From positions 1 through 45,737 of the forward strand of contig NZ_JAATVU010000047.1 in NCBI RefSeq assembly GCF_013184745.1: a DNA stretch of 45,737 nucleotides, given 5' to 3'. Within the stretch, counting starts at the first letter, position 1, and each line of letters starts with the position of its first letter. The notes under the pieces were generated by a model. It had not been told where the DNA came from. It searched no databases and was given only the letters and a program-made list of their open reading frames with translations. Position numbers and translations under genes: made by a program. This DNA comes from Mangrovicoccus sp. HB161399. Its GTDB lineage: Bacteria > Pseudomonadota > Alphaproteobacteria > Rhodobacterales > Rhodobacteraceae. Positions 35,522-43,599 of the stretch are shown here, one piece after another.

Positions 35522-35814
35522 CCGCGCCACGGATCGCCAGCTGCTGCTATTGCGGCCGCCAGCAGGCGCTCGTCCTCGCCGGAGAGGCGCGGCACGAGCT
35601 GGCCTGCAGCGGCTGCGGCGCGCCTCTGGCCGATCTCAAGGCGCTGCCCCGCTCCCATGGCGGGCTGCCGCCGAAACGGCCGAAGCCGCCGCCCCACCGC
35701 CTGCCGGCGCCGGACGCGGCCAAGGCCGCGAAGAAGCAGCGCAAGCGGACGCGCAAGCTGCAGAAGCGGCTCGTCCGCAAGGCCGCGGGCGCGCTTTTCG
35801 ACCTTTTCGACTAG
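35518..35814 (+). CDS. Small zinc-ribbon protein with basic tail
   Basis: A 98-residue frame starts at GTG 35518, overlapping the rlmB stop by four bases. It has two Cys pairs, CCYCGRQQ and CSGCGAPL, typical of a zinc ribbon. A proline-rich linker follows, then a Lys/Arg-rich region (KKQRKRTRKLQKRLVRK) and FDLFD at the end. The coupling to rlmB suggests RNA or ribosome binding, but no function is known to me. The strong overlap and clean Cys spacing support translation. Confidence 0.7.
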   Translation: MTAPRIASCCYCGRQQALVLAGEARHELACSGCGAPLADLKALPRSHGGLPPKRPKPPPHRLPAPDAAKAAKKQRKRTRKLQKRLVRKAAGALFDLFD

Positions 35815-35944
35815 AGCAAGGCGGCGCAACTTCACATTCAGGCGAGCGCCCCCTGTGCACGGGCCGCGGAGTCCCTATCTCTAGGACAAGCGCGGTCGAT
35901 CGGAACTCTGCCGCGACTTCACTGTCCCTCGTTCCGCACTTGCC

Positions 35945-35972
35945 GCCCGGGGTTCGCCCCGGGCCTTTTTTT
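35945..35972 (+). terminator. Strong intrinsic terminator
   Basis: An 8-base-pair stem GCCCGGGG / CCCCGGGC closes on a stable TTCG tetraloop and is followed by a run of seven T. It is one of the two most canonical terminators in the window. It lies 130 bases after the last coding base of the rlmB operon, leaving room for an extended 3' UTR or a separate small RNA. Confidence 0.9.
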
Positions 35973-36041
35973 GCACGACGGATTGCCGCAACCCGGCCGC
36001 CGCCCCTCGCCTCCGGCGCCGTTAGCGCATAAGCCTTCGCC

Positions 36042-36473
36042 ATGATCGAAGATGATGACCAGATTGCCGAGATTCTCCGCCGCACCCAGGTCATCGCCTG
36101 CGTCGGCTTCTCCGCCAACCCGGACCGTCCCAGCCATTACGTATCGCAATTCCTGGTCAGCCAGGGCAAGCGCGTGGTGCCGGTGAACCCGGGACTGGCG
36201 GGACAGGATTTCCTCGGCCAGCCGATCTATGCGACCCTCTCCGACATCCCACCGGACGTGCCGGTGGACATGGTCGACGTGTTCCGACGCATCGAGCATG
36301 TGCCCGACGTGGTGGACGAGGCGCTGTTCGCGCTGCCGCATCTCCGGACGATCTGGCTGCAGCTCGGGCTGCGCGACGAGGCGACCGCCCAGATGGCGAC
36401 CGCACGCGGAATCGACGTGGTGCAGGACCGCTGCCCCAAGCTCGAAATCCCGCGGCTGGGGCTGGCGGTCTAG
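36042..36473 (+). CDS. CoA-binding domain protein (YccU-like)
   Basis: A 143-residue Rossmann-type CoA_binding_2 protein: [22 protein letters not shown], then [40 protein letters not shown] and [10 protein letters not shown]. Relatives such as E. coli YccU bind CoA but have no settled reaction. The three-base overlap of its stop with hisE on the opposite strand marks a convergent pair. It starts 69 bases after the terminator and so is probably its own transcript. Confidence 0.9.
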   Translation: MIEDDDQIAEILRRTQVIACVGFSANPDRPSHYVSQFLVSQGKRVVPVNPGLAGQDFLGQPIYATLSDIPPDVPVDMVDVFRRIEHVPDVVDEALFALPHLRTIWLQLGLRDEATAQMATARGIDVVQDRCPKLEIPRLGLAV

Positions 36474-36781
36474 CTCCGCGACGCCTTCTCGGCGATGCCC
36501 GACATGCCCTGGCGGCGCGCGAGCTCGTCCAGCACTTCCGCCAGCTTCACGTCGCGCGCTTCCAGCATCACCAGCAGGTGGTAGAGCACGTCGGCGGCTT
36601 CGTAGACCAGGTTCTCCCGGTCGTTCTTGGCTGCGGCGATGATCGCTTCGACCGCCTCCTCGCCGAATTTCTCGGCGCATTTCTCCGGCCCCTTGGCAAA
36701 CAGCTTTGCCGTCCAGGAACTGTCCGGATCGGCACCCTTGCGCGCGGCGATGGTCGCAGCCAGGTCTTCGAGAACGCTCAT
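36470..36781 (-). CDS. hisE: Phosphoribosyl-ATP pyrophosphatase
   Basis: Hydrolyses PR-ATP to PR-AMP, the second step of histidine synthesis. The 103-residue MazG-like all-helical protein shows [22 protein letters not shown] (metal-binding Glu residues) and [16 protein letters not shown]. It overlaps hisF by four bases (ATGA) and lies downstream of it, so hisF-hisE are coupled. HisI is a separate gene elsewhere. Confidence 0.95.
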   Translation of the reverse strand: MSVLEDLAATIAARKGADPDSSWTAKLFAKGPEKCAEKFGEEAVEAIIAAAKNDRENLVYEAADVLYHLLVMLEARDVKLAEVLDELARRQGMSGIAEKASRS

Positions 36782-37539
36782 GACAGCCTCACGGGAATGC
36801 CGGCCGCGGCCATGTGCGCCTTGGCCTCGCCGATGGTGAATTCGCCGAAATGGAAGATCGAGGCAGCCAGCACCGCGCTGGCCCCGCCCTTGGTGACGCC
36901 TTCGACCAGATGGTCGAGCGTGCCGACGCCGCCCGAAGCGATCACCGGAACCGGCACCGCATCCGAAATCGCGCGGGTCAGCTCCAGATTGAAGCCCGAG
37001 CGCGTGCCGTCGCGGTCCATCGAGGTCAGCAGGATCTCGCCCGCACCCTTCTCCACCACGGTGTGCGCGAATTCGACCGCGTCGATGCCGGTCGGACGGC
37101 GCCCGCCATGGGTGAAGATCTCCCAGCGGCCAGGTTCCACCGTCTTGGCGTCGATCGCCACGACGATGCACTGGCTGCCGAAGCGCAGCGCAGCCTCGGC
37201 CACGACATCCGGATTGGCCACGGCCGCCGAATTGAAGCTGACCTTGTCGGCGCCCGCGAGCAGCAGCGCGCGGACGTCTTCATGGGTGCGCACCCCGCCG
37301 CCGATGGTCAGCGGCATGAAGCACTGCTCCGCGGTGCGGGTGGCGAGATCGTACATCGTCCCGCGGTTCTCGTGGGTGGCGTTGATGTCGAGGAAGCACA
37401 GCTCGTCGGCGCCCGCGGCGTCATAGGCGCGAGCGGCCTCGACGGGGTCGCCGGCATCGATCAGGTCGACGAAGTTGACGCCCTTGACGACGCGGCCGTC
37501 CTTCACGTCCAGGCAGGGAATGACACGGGTCTTCAGCAT
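36778..37539 (-). CDS. hisF: Imidazole glycerol phosphate synthase, cyclase subunit
   Basis: HisF uses ammonia from HisH and PRFAR to make imidazole glycerol phosphate and AICAR. The 253-residue TIM barrel shows the catalytic Asp near the N-terminus ([15 protein letters not shown]), the second Asp in [31 protein letters not shown] and [15 protein letters not shown]. It precedes hisE in the same operon. The usual neighbours hisA and hisH are not directly upstream, where a 72-residue protein gene lies instead. Confidence 0.96.
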   Translation of the reverse strand: MLKTRVIPCLDVKDGRVVKGVNFVDLIDAGDPVEAARAYDAAGADELCFLDINATHENRGTMYDLATRTAEQCFMPLTIGGGVRTHEDVRALLLAGADKVSFNSAAVANPDVVAEAALRFGSQCIVVAIDAKTVEPGRWEIFTHGGRRPTGIDAVEFAHTVVEKGAGEILLTSMDRDGTRSGFNLELTRAISDAVPVPVIASGGVGTLDHLVEGVTKGGASAVLAASIFHFGEFTIGEAKAHMAAAGIPVRLS

Positions 37540-37607
37540 GGCCCCGCTCTAGCGCCCCGCCCGCCCGAAGGAAAGCCCGGAACGCCTGCGCGGCCCGGGC
37601 CGCCATG

Positions 37608-37826
37608 TCACACCGGAAGGTTGTCGTAGAAATCTTCGAGGATGTCGGCCTCCAGATCGGCCTCGATCTCGCGCAGGTCGGCCGGCACCGGCACGAACTT
37701 GGCCTCCAGCCCGGTGATCAGGTCCTGCACCTCGTCGAAGAGGCGGCGCGGATCGGTGCCTCCGGCGCGCGCGGCTTCGCGCAGTTCATCCAGCCTGCGG
37801 TGCAGATCGGTCGGAGCTAGCGTCAT
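37608..37826 (-). CDS. Small acidic hypothetical protein, 72 aa
   Basis: From ATG 37826 (AGGGGGAC a few bases upstream) to the stop at 37608. The protein is mostly helical (LHRRLDELREAARAGG) and has an acidic C-terminus (LREIEADLEADILEDFYDNL). It has no membrane segment or cysteines. It lies 68 bases before hisF in the same direction. I do not recognise a family; the clean ribosome site and coding-like composition suggest a real gene. Confidence 0.65.
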   Translation of the reverse strand: MTLAPTDLHRRLDELREAARAGGTDPRRLFDEVQDLITGLEAKFVPVPADLREIEADLEADILEDFYDNLPV

Positions 37827-37990
37827 GGTCGTCCCCCTATCGTGATTTGTCCGAAGCAGGTCCCCGCCGCGGCTGCCCGGCCCGCGGCAGTGCCGGATTC
37901 TTCCGATCCGGTCGTCCCGAGGACAGCGTGACACATGTCTAGCGGTTCCCAAACCCCCCCGCCTTGCGCGGGATCAACTCAAACCGCATT

Positions 37991-38002
37991 GAATATATAT
38001 TC
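37991..38002. promoter_or_regulatory. AT-rich palindromic operator upstream of the sulfur operon
   Basis: GAATATATATTC is a perfect 12-base palindrome in an otherwise GC-rich context, 45 bases before the first YeeE start. Operators of the sulfide/persulfide-sensing ArsR-type repressors BigR, YgaV and SqrR are AT-rich palindromes of this kind and often sit before the same gene set (YeeE/YedE pair, rhodanese/dioxygenase). The match is by shape and context, not by a computed score. No repressor gene is in the window. Confidence 0.5.
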
Positions 38003-38047
38003 CACTTACCTTATGTGATGCAAATCCACAGAGAATGGGAACGAGTG

Positions 38048-38476
38048 ATGTATCTTGACTGGGTATACGGGCTGATCGGCGGCCTGATGATCGGCGGAGC
38101 GGCGGCGCTGTTCCTGCTGGCCAACGGCCGGATCATGGGGGCGAGCGGCCTCCTTGGCGGCGTGGTCGACGGATCGGGCCGCGGCAACCTGGGCGAGCGC
38201 CTCGCCTTCCTCGGCGGCCTGGTCGGACTGCCGCTGATCGTCGTGCTGCTGCGCGGCGGCGCCCCGGAGACCGAGATGACCGGCAATGTCGCCGTGCTGG
38301 CCGCGGCCGGGCTTCTTGTCGGCATCGGCACGCGGCTGGCCAACGGCTGCACCTCCGGCCACGGCGTCTGCGGCATCTCGCGGCTCTCGATCCGCGGCAT
38401 CGCGGCAACGGTGGCCTACCTGGCGGCGGGCGCCGTCAGTCTCTTTGTGTTCCGGCATATCCTGGGAGTGGTGTGA
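38048..38476 (+). CDS. YeeE/YedE family sulfur-compound transporter, first half
   Basis: A 142-residue inner-membrane protein with four or so helices. It contains the family Cys motif ANGCTSGHGVCGISRLS, in which the Cys are thought to pass thiosulfate or sulfane sulfur. ATG 38048 is chosen: GGGAACGAG is upstream, and MYLDWVYGLIGGLMIGGA is the usual start. The gene overlaps the next YeeE by one base (TGATG). In many proteobacteria the pair is fused or co-transcribed and controlled by a BigR-type repressor. Confidence 0.9.
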   Translation: MYLDWVYGLIGGLMIGGAAALFLLANGRIMGASGLLGGVVDGSGRGNLGERLAFLGGLVGLPLIVVLLRGGAPETEMTGNVAVLAAAGLLVGIGTRLANGCTSGHGVCGISRLSIRGIAATVAYLAAGAVSLFVFRHILGVV

Positions 38477-38910
38477 TGAAGCGTCTGGCATTTTCCGCGG
38501 CCTCCGGCGGCCTGTTCGGCCTCGGCCTGATGATTTCCGGCATGACCAACCCGGCCAAGGTGCAGGGCTGGCTCGACTTCCTCGGCGATTGGGACCCGAC
38601 CTTGGCCTTCGTGCTGGGCGGCGCCATCGTGCCGATGTTCTTTGCCTGGCGCTATGCCGAAGGCCGCAAGCCGGCGCTCGGCGGCAGCTTCCCGTCGAAG
38701 CCCGAACAGGTGATCGACCGCAACCTGATCCTCGGCTCCGCGCTCTTCGGCGCCGGCTGGGGTCTCGCGGGGCTCTGCCCGGGTCCGGCAATGGCGTCGA
38801 TCGGCTACGGCAACCCCGGCGTCTGGGTCTTCGTGATTGCCATGGTCGCGGGAATGGCTGTGACACCATGGGCACGCCGCAGGCTGGACGCTGCGCCTGC
38901 GAAGGGTTAA
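38476..38910 (+). CDS. YeeE/YedE family sulfur-compound transporter, second half
   Basis: The partner of the preceding gene: 144 residues, about four helices, N-terminal GLFGLGLMISGMTNPAKVQGW and the conserved GLCPGPAMASIGYG with one Cys. ATG 38476 overlaps the preceding stop; GTG 38473 would add one residue. Together the two halves probably form the sulfur-species pore. The sulfurtransferase follows 10 bases later, so the three genes make an operon for import or detoxification of sulfur species. Confidence 0.9.
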   Translation: MKRLAFSAASGGLFGLGLMISGMTNPAKVQGWLDFLGDWDPTLAFVLGGAIVPMFFAWRYAEGRKPALGGSFPSKPEQVIDRNLILGSALFGAGWGLAGLCPGPAMASIGYGNPGVWVFVIAMVAGMAVTPWARRRLDAAPAKG

Positions 38911-38920
38911 AGCAGACGGC

Positions 38921-39349
38921 ATGCAGATTGCCTATCTCACGCCCGAATACGCCGTGTCGCCGCAGATCACGATCGAGGACGTGGCCGCCCTGAAAGCGGC
39001 CGGGTTCACGACGGTCATCTGCAACCGTCCCGATCACGAGATCCCCCCGATCTACCAGGCGAAGTCGATTCGCCCGGTGGTCGAAGCCGCAGGCATGACC
39101 TTCATCGACAACCCGATCGAAGGCGGAACGCTCGGCGAAACCGCCGTTCCGGTCCAGCGCGAGGCGATCGCCTCCGCCGGCGGCCCGGTCTTCGCCTATT
39201 GCCGTTCCGGCAACCGCTCTTCGGTTGCCTGGGCCCTGTCCATGGCAGCCGACATGCCGGTGGCGGAGATCCTGGCGGCGACCCAGAAGGCTGGCTACGA
39301 CCTCAGCGGGCTGCGCCCCTATCTCGAAGCCGCGTCGGGTCGCGGCTGA
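38921..39349 (+). CDS. TIGR01244 / DUF442 rhodanese-like sulfurtransferase
   Basis: A 142-residue dual-specificity-phosphatase-like sulfurtransferase domain. The active-site loop is CRSGNRSS with Cys94 as the nucleophile, preceded by FAYC. The N-terminal core ITIEDVAALKAAGFTTVICN is typical. In persulfide-detoxification clusters this domain works with a persulfide dioxygenase, often fused to it. Here it stands alone and no dioxygenase is in the window. It converges on the FliM-like gene, separated by a short palindrome. Confidence 0.88.
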   Translation: MQIAYLTPEYAVSPQITIEDVAALKAAGFTTVICNRPDHEIPPIYQAKSIRPVVEAAGMTFIDNPIEGGTLGETAVPVQREAIASAGGPVFAYCRSGNRSSVAWALSMAADMPVAEILAATQKAGYDLSGLRPYLEAASGRG

Positions 39350-39372
39350 CCCCGATCCGGGCGCCCGGCCGC

Positions 39373-39390
39373 CCGGACTGGCCAGTCCGG
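39373..39390. terminator. Palindrome between convergent genes
   Basis: CCGGACTGGCCAGTCCGG is a perfect 18-base palindrome (9 + 9, no loop), four bases before the stop of the FliM-like gene and 24 bases after the stop of the sulfurtransferase gene. It may serve as a shared terminator for the two convergent genes. It has no U-run, so it is low confidence. Confidence 0.4.
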
Positions 39391-39393
39391 AGA

Positions 39394-40560
39394 TCAGTCG
39401 ATGGTCTCCGGCAGATCGTCCAGATCATCCATGTTGAGGCCGCTCAGATCCATTGCGGGGAATTCCCCTCCGCCAAGATCGGGCAGGCCTTCCCCTGCTT
39501 CAAGCGCATCCAGGTCGAGCGGCGGCAGCTCGGGATCGGGTTCATCCTCGAAAGAGGGCAGCGACAGGTCGCTGGGCGGCGCATCCGCCATTGCATCGAC
39601 CAACCCGGACAGATCCAGCTGCTCCTCCGCGGCGGAGCCGCCGCCACCATCCTCACCATCGCCTTCGCCGAACATGATCCTGCCGATCTTCACCGCCTTG
39701 TAGCCGTTGAGATCGCCCAGCTTCCCCGTGAACAGCACATGCCCGTCCGGGGCGACCAACTCTGTCGCCTCGATCGCCGCGGTCGGCAGCCTGATGACGT
39801 CATCCGGGGCCAGCGCGCGCAAGTCGCTGATGCTCATGGTCTTGCGGCCCAGCACGGCCCGCAGCTCCATGCGCACCCCCATCACGGCGCCTTCGATGTT
39901 CCGCTGCCATTCGGCATCGACCTCTTCCGGCGGCGGCAGCGCTTCGGGAGGGGGCGGCATGGCATCGGTCCCGTCCCAGGGCAGCACGATGCAGATCGGG
40001 CCGAGCCGCGCGCCGAGCGCGAAGTCGATCTCCATCCTTAGCATCCGGTAGGGCACGTCCTCCATCGTCACCGGCAGGCGCCGGAGATCCTCGACCGGAT
40101 CGTCCGGCACGAAACCGGTGGCCCATTCGGCCGCGGGATGGCCAACCAGCCGCGCGGCGAAGACCGTCAGCACCATCACCAGGAACTTCCGGCTCAGCAG
40201 CGCATCGGTCCGGCTCGGCGAACGGTCGGGCAGGTCGCCGGCGGATATGCGCCCGGTGGTCAGCGACTCGGTGATAGCGCAGACCAGCCCCCTGTCGAGC
40301 GCCAGCAGCCCGCGGCAGCCCCGCGGTCCGTCCAGCTCGACGACCAGCGCGCCTTCGGGCAGGCTTTCGGCGATCTTCGCGACCGAAAGCTTCATCTCCT
40401 CGATGCCGGAGCCCGTCACCACCTGGCCCAGGACTTCCTGCCCGGCCTTGGCCAGCGCCAGGCGCAATGCCTTGGCCGGGCTGACCTCGCCGAATTCCGG
40501 CGGCGGCCGTCCGGCACGGGTCATGCTGTGGATAATGGCGGCGTGCTTCTCGTTCGTCAT
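39394..40560 (-). CDS. FliM/FliN-like (SpoA-domain) protein outside a flagellar cluster
   Basis: A 388-residue protein. The middle region resembles the FliM/FliN C-ring family, with a SpoA domain around residues 230-310 (AVLGRKTMSISDLRALAPDDVIRLPTAAI in part). The preceding LPVTMEDVPYRMLRMEIDF fits the domain upstream of SpoA. The N-terminus lacks the LSQDEIDALL-type CheY-binding motif of true FliM. The C-terminal 80 residues are acidic and carry repeats of LDLSGL / MDLSGL. No flagellar genes are in the window. It lies 74 bases downstream of the symporter-type kinase in the same direction. It may be a switch or scaffold protein recruited to signalling. Confidence in the SpoA assignment is fair; in function, low. 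Confidence 0.8.
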   Translation of the reverse strand: MTNEKHAAIIHSMTRAGRPPPEFGEVSPAKALRLALAKAGQEVLGQVVTGSGIEEMKLSVAKIAESLPEGALVVELDGPRGCRGLLALDRGLVCAITESLTTGRISAGDLPDRSPSRTDALLSRKFLVMVLTVFAARLVGHPAAEWATGFVPDDPVEDLRRLPVTMEDVPYRMLRMEIDFALGARLGPICIVLPWDGTDAMPPPPEALPPPEEVDAEWQRNIEGAVMGVRMELRAVLGRKTMSISDLRALAPDDVIRLPTAAIEATELVAPDGHVLFTGKLGDLNGYKAVKIGRIMFGEGDGEDGGGGSAAEEQLDLSGLVDAMADAPPSDLSLPSFEDEPDPELPPLDLDALEAGEGLPDLGGGEFPAMDLSGLNMDDLDDLPETID

Positions 40561-40634
40561 CTGCTGCGGCTGGTTGCTGGTTGCTGCAACCTGCCCCGAA
40601 CGCAGTTACCAAAGCTTGAAGCCGGGAAATTGAT

Positions 40635-43316
40635 TCACGCCGCCTTTTCGGCGCTCTGCACCGGCAATGTCACCCGGAAAGCGCCGCCGCCCTGCCCCGG
40701 AAGATAGGTGATCGACCCGCCGAGCTTCTGCATGATCTCGCGGCAGATCGCCAGGCCCAGCCCCGCGCTGCCCGCCGCCGACTGGTCGGAGAGGCGGCAG
40801 AACTTCTCGAAGATCACGCTCTGGCTATGGACCGGGATGCCGCTGCCGTTGTCGACGAAATCCACCGAGACCGTGCCGCCCCGGCTCTGGACCAGGATTC
40901 TCAGCTGCGGCTCCGCTGCATCGCAGTATTTGCGCGCATTTGCGATGATGTTGATGAAGACCTGGGCCAGCCGGTCGGTGTCGGTATGGACCAAGATATC
41001 CTCGTCCAGCGTGTCGCGCCGTACCGCAAGTCCACGCTCGGGATTGATCGAACTCGTCGCCGCCAGCGCCCGCGTGATCACGTCGCGCAGCCGCACCGTG
41101 TCGCGGTTGAGCGAGACCTGGCCATGCTCCAGAACGTTGAGGTCGAGCAGTGCGTCGAGCAGCCGGGTGAGCCGCTGGGCCTCGTCATGGATGATCGCGG
41201 CAAAGCGCTGGCGCTCCTCCGCCTGCATGCCCTCGCCGTCCATCAGGATCTCGGAAAAGGCGCGAATCGAGGTCATCGGCGTGCGGAGTTCGTGGCTGAT
41301 CTGTCCGAGGAACGAATCCTTCTGCACCGAAAGCTCGGTCAGCTTCTGATTCGCCTCGCGCAGCTGCCGGGCCGTGCGCGACAGCTCCTCGGACTTCGCC
41401 TTCAGCTGGATCGAGTGCTCCATGATCTGCGCCGCCTCGTCGGCCACCGCCATCAGGTCCTCGACCGAGACGGTGGTACCGATGGCGATCTGGCCGATCA
41501 TCGCATGGGCCGTGGCCGCGCCCACCGAGCCCGCCAGCTCGCGCTCCAGCCGGTCGAGGAATTCCGGCGTGGTGTCGGGCAGGAACCCGGCCTTCCCCTG
41601 GATCCGCGCCTCTGCCGCGAAGAGATCCTGCGCCTCGCGCGGCCCGAGGATGCGCTGCGCCATGATCAGCAGGTCCTCGGCCTCGGCCTTCGACTGGCTC
41701 CAGCCGCGCGGCCCGCGGGAGTAGTCGAAGACATTGACGAATTGGGCGCCCTGCAGCCGTTCCAGCGGCGTCGGAAAGCTGGCGATGGAGCCGACGAGGA
41801 ACGCCGCGCAGTTGATCGCCATCGACCAGATCACCGAATGCACGACCGGATCCAGCCCCTCGATGCCGAAGAGGGCGTAGGGCTTGAGCCAGCCGATGCC
41901 GAATGGCCCCTCGGCGAACACGGATTCAGGCAGGATGACGCCATGGCCGAAGCTCGGCAGGAACAGCGTGTAGGCCCAGACCGCCGCGCCCAGGCTGACG
42001 CCGATTGCGGCGCCGATCCGCGTGGCGCCGCGCCAGAAGATGCCGCCGACCGCTGCGGGCATGACCTGCACCACGCCGGTGAAGCTGACGAAGCCGATCG
42101 CCGCCAGCTCGCGCCCGCCGCCCGACCAGACATAGTAGACATAGCCCAAGGCCAGCACGCCCGCGATGGAGAGCCGACGCGAGGTCAGCAGCACCGCGCG
42201 CAGGTTACCCGGCGCCTCGGCACGCAGGGACAGCCAGAGCGGCAGAACGATGTGGTTCGAGATCATCGTCGCCAGCGCGATCGCCGCGACGATCACCATC
42301 GAGGTCGCTGAAGAGAAGCCCCCGAGAAAGGCCAGCAGCGCCAGCATCTCGTGGCCATGTGCCAAGGGCAGGGTCAGCACGAAGAGGTCCGGATTGGCCC
42401 AGGAGGGCAGCTCGGACATGCCGACGGCGGCGATCGGGATGACGAAGACGCTCATCGCCGCGAGATAGAGCGGAAAGGCCCAGGACGCGGTCGCGAGGTG
42501 GCGTTCGTCCTCGTTCTCCACGACCAGCACCTGGAACATGCGCGGCAGCACCAGGATCGCCGCGCCCGAGACGAAGATCAGCGCCAGCCATCGGCTGCGG
42601 TCCAGCGGGATCTGCGCCAGCGGCGAGGCGTTGATGCGCGCCGCCACTTCGCCGATGCCGCCCGCCACGCCCCAGACGATGAACGAGCCGACGGCAAGCA
42701 GCGCGAAGAGCTTGACCAGCGCTTCCAGCGCGATGGCGGTGACCACGCCGTGATGGCGCTCGTTCGCGTCGACATTGCGCGTTCCGAACAGGATGGCGAA
42801 GACCGCCATGCCGCCCGCGACCCAGATCGCCGTGGCGCGCTGGTCCGGGACCGGGAAGCTGCCCGGCGTGCCCTCGGCAAAGACCCCGAAGCTCAGCGTC
42901 ACCGATTGCAGCTGCAGCGCCAGGTAGGGCGTCGTGCCGACCACCGCGATCACCGTCACCATGCCGCCCAGCAGCGCCGACTTGCCGTAGCGCGACGAAA
43001 TCAGGTCGGCGATGGACGTGATCCGCTGCGACCGGCCGATCCGCACCAGCTTCCTCAGGCACCACCACCAGCCGATCAGGATCAGCGTCGGGCCGATGTA
43101 GATCGTCAGGAATTCGAGGCCCGAGCGGCTGGCGTAGCCGACCGCGCCGTAGAAGGTCCAGGCGGTGCAGTAGATCGACAGCGACAGCGTGTAGACCAGC
43201 GGCGAGCGCAGCCAGCGCACCCCGCCGCGCAGCGCCCGCCGCTCCGCCCAGTAGGCGATCAGGAAGAGCAGCCCCACATAGACCAGCGACACCGAGACCA
43301 GCAGGTCAAAGGACAT
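40635..43316 (-). CDS. Sodium/solute symporter-type sensor histidine kinase
   Basis: An 893-residue membrane sensor. Residues 1 to about 490 form twelve or so helices of an SSF (solute:sodium symporter) module: AWTFYGAVGYASRSG, GGFSSATSMVIVAAIALATM and GGIFWRGATRIGA. A linker with a coiled coil leads to the kinase: HisKA with His675 in QISHELRTPMTS, an N box FINIIANARKYC, DNGSGIP and the G2 box GSAGLGLAICREIMQKLGG. The layout is that of CbrA/CrbS, which sense or transport a metabolite and regulate catabolism; CrbS controls acs in Vibrio and Pseudomonas. It overlaps the small membrane gene by 11 bases, indicating one operon with the response regulator. Confidence 0.93.
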   Translation of the reverse strand: MSFDLLVSVSLVYVGLLFLIAYWAERRALRGGVRWLRSPLVYTLSLSIYCTAWTFYGAVGYASRSGLEFLTIYIGPTLILIGWWWCLRKLVRIGRSQRITSIADLISSRYGKSALLGGMVTVIAVVGTTPYLALQLQSVTLSFGVFAEGTPGSFPVPDQRATAIWVAGGMAVFAILFGTRNVDANERHHGVVTAIALEALVKLFALLAVGSFIVWGVAGGIGEVAARINASPLAQIPLDRSRWLALIFVSGAAILVLPRMFQVLVVENEDERHLATASWAFPLYLAAMSVFVIPIAAVGMSELPSWANPDLFVLTLPLAHGHEMLALLAFLGGFSSATSMVIVAAIALATMISNHIVLPLWLSLRAEAPGNLRAVLLTSRRLSIAGVLALGYVYYVWSGGGRELAAIGFVSFTGVVQVMPAAVGGIFWRGATRIGAAIGVSLGAAVWAYTLFLPSFGHGVILPESVFAEGPFGIGWLKPYALFGIEGLDPVVHSVIWSMAINCAAFLVGSIASFPTPLERLQGAQFVNVFDYSRGPRGWSQSKAEAEDLLIMAQRILGPREAQDLFAAEARIQGKAGFLPDTTPEFLDRLERELAGSVGAATAHAMIGQIAIGTTVSVEDLMAVADEAAQIMEHSIQLKAKSEELSRTARQLREANQKLTELSVQKDSFLGQISHELRTPMTSIRAFSEILMDGEGMQAEERQRFAAIIHDEAQRLTRLLDALLDLNVLEHGQVSLNRDTVRLRDVITRALAATSSINPERGLAVRRDTLDEDILVHTDTDRLAQVFINIIANARKYCDAAEPQLRILVQSRGGTVSVDFVDNGSGIPVHSQSVIFEKFCRLSDQSAAGSAGLGLAICREIMQKLGGSITYLPGQGGGAFRVTLPVQSAEKAA

Positions 43317-43599
43317 CCGTCCCCTCCGCCGGACCGTTCTGCCGCGCGCCTTCGTGCAGCCGCGTTTGCAGCCGGATCGAGATCACCGCCGTCACCGCCA
43401 CCAGCAGCCCCCAGGCGAGGAACAGGTAGATGCCGCGCTGCGCCAGCCCGGGAGCCTCCCCCGGCTCCGGCTGCTGCCAGAGCAGCGGCACGAAGAACAG
43501 GATGATCCCGAAGACCGGGATCGCCCGCGAGGCATCCACCAGCCGCCGCCGCCGGTAGGACTGGCGCTCCAGGAACAGGGGCAGCCGCGGCGTGCTCAT
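43306..43599 (-). CDS. Small two-helix membrane protein beside the symporter-kinase
   Basis: A 97-residue protein with helix 1 (AIPVFGIILFFVPLLW) and helix 2 (GIYLFLAWGLLVAVTAVISIRL) between basic ends. Its 3' end overlaps the kinase start and its start overlaps the response-regulator stop (ATGA). In acetate-permease operons a small DUF485 or DUF4212 membrane protein (YjcH type) accompanies the SSF transporter. By position and topology this could be the equivalent partner of the kinase's SSF module. I see no clear sequence match. Confidence 0.75.
   Translation of the reverse strand: MSTPRLPLFLERQSYRRRRLVDASRAIPVFGIILFFVPLLWQQPEPGEAPGLAQRGIYLFLAWGLLVAVTAVISIRLQTRLHEGARQNGPAEGTDVL

Noticed and set aside
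39373-39390. Perfect palindrome as a possible operator
   Set aside because: Its position between two convergent stop codons fits a shared terminator better than a regulator site.
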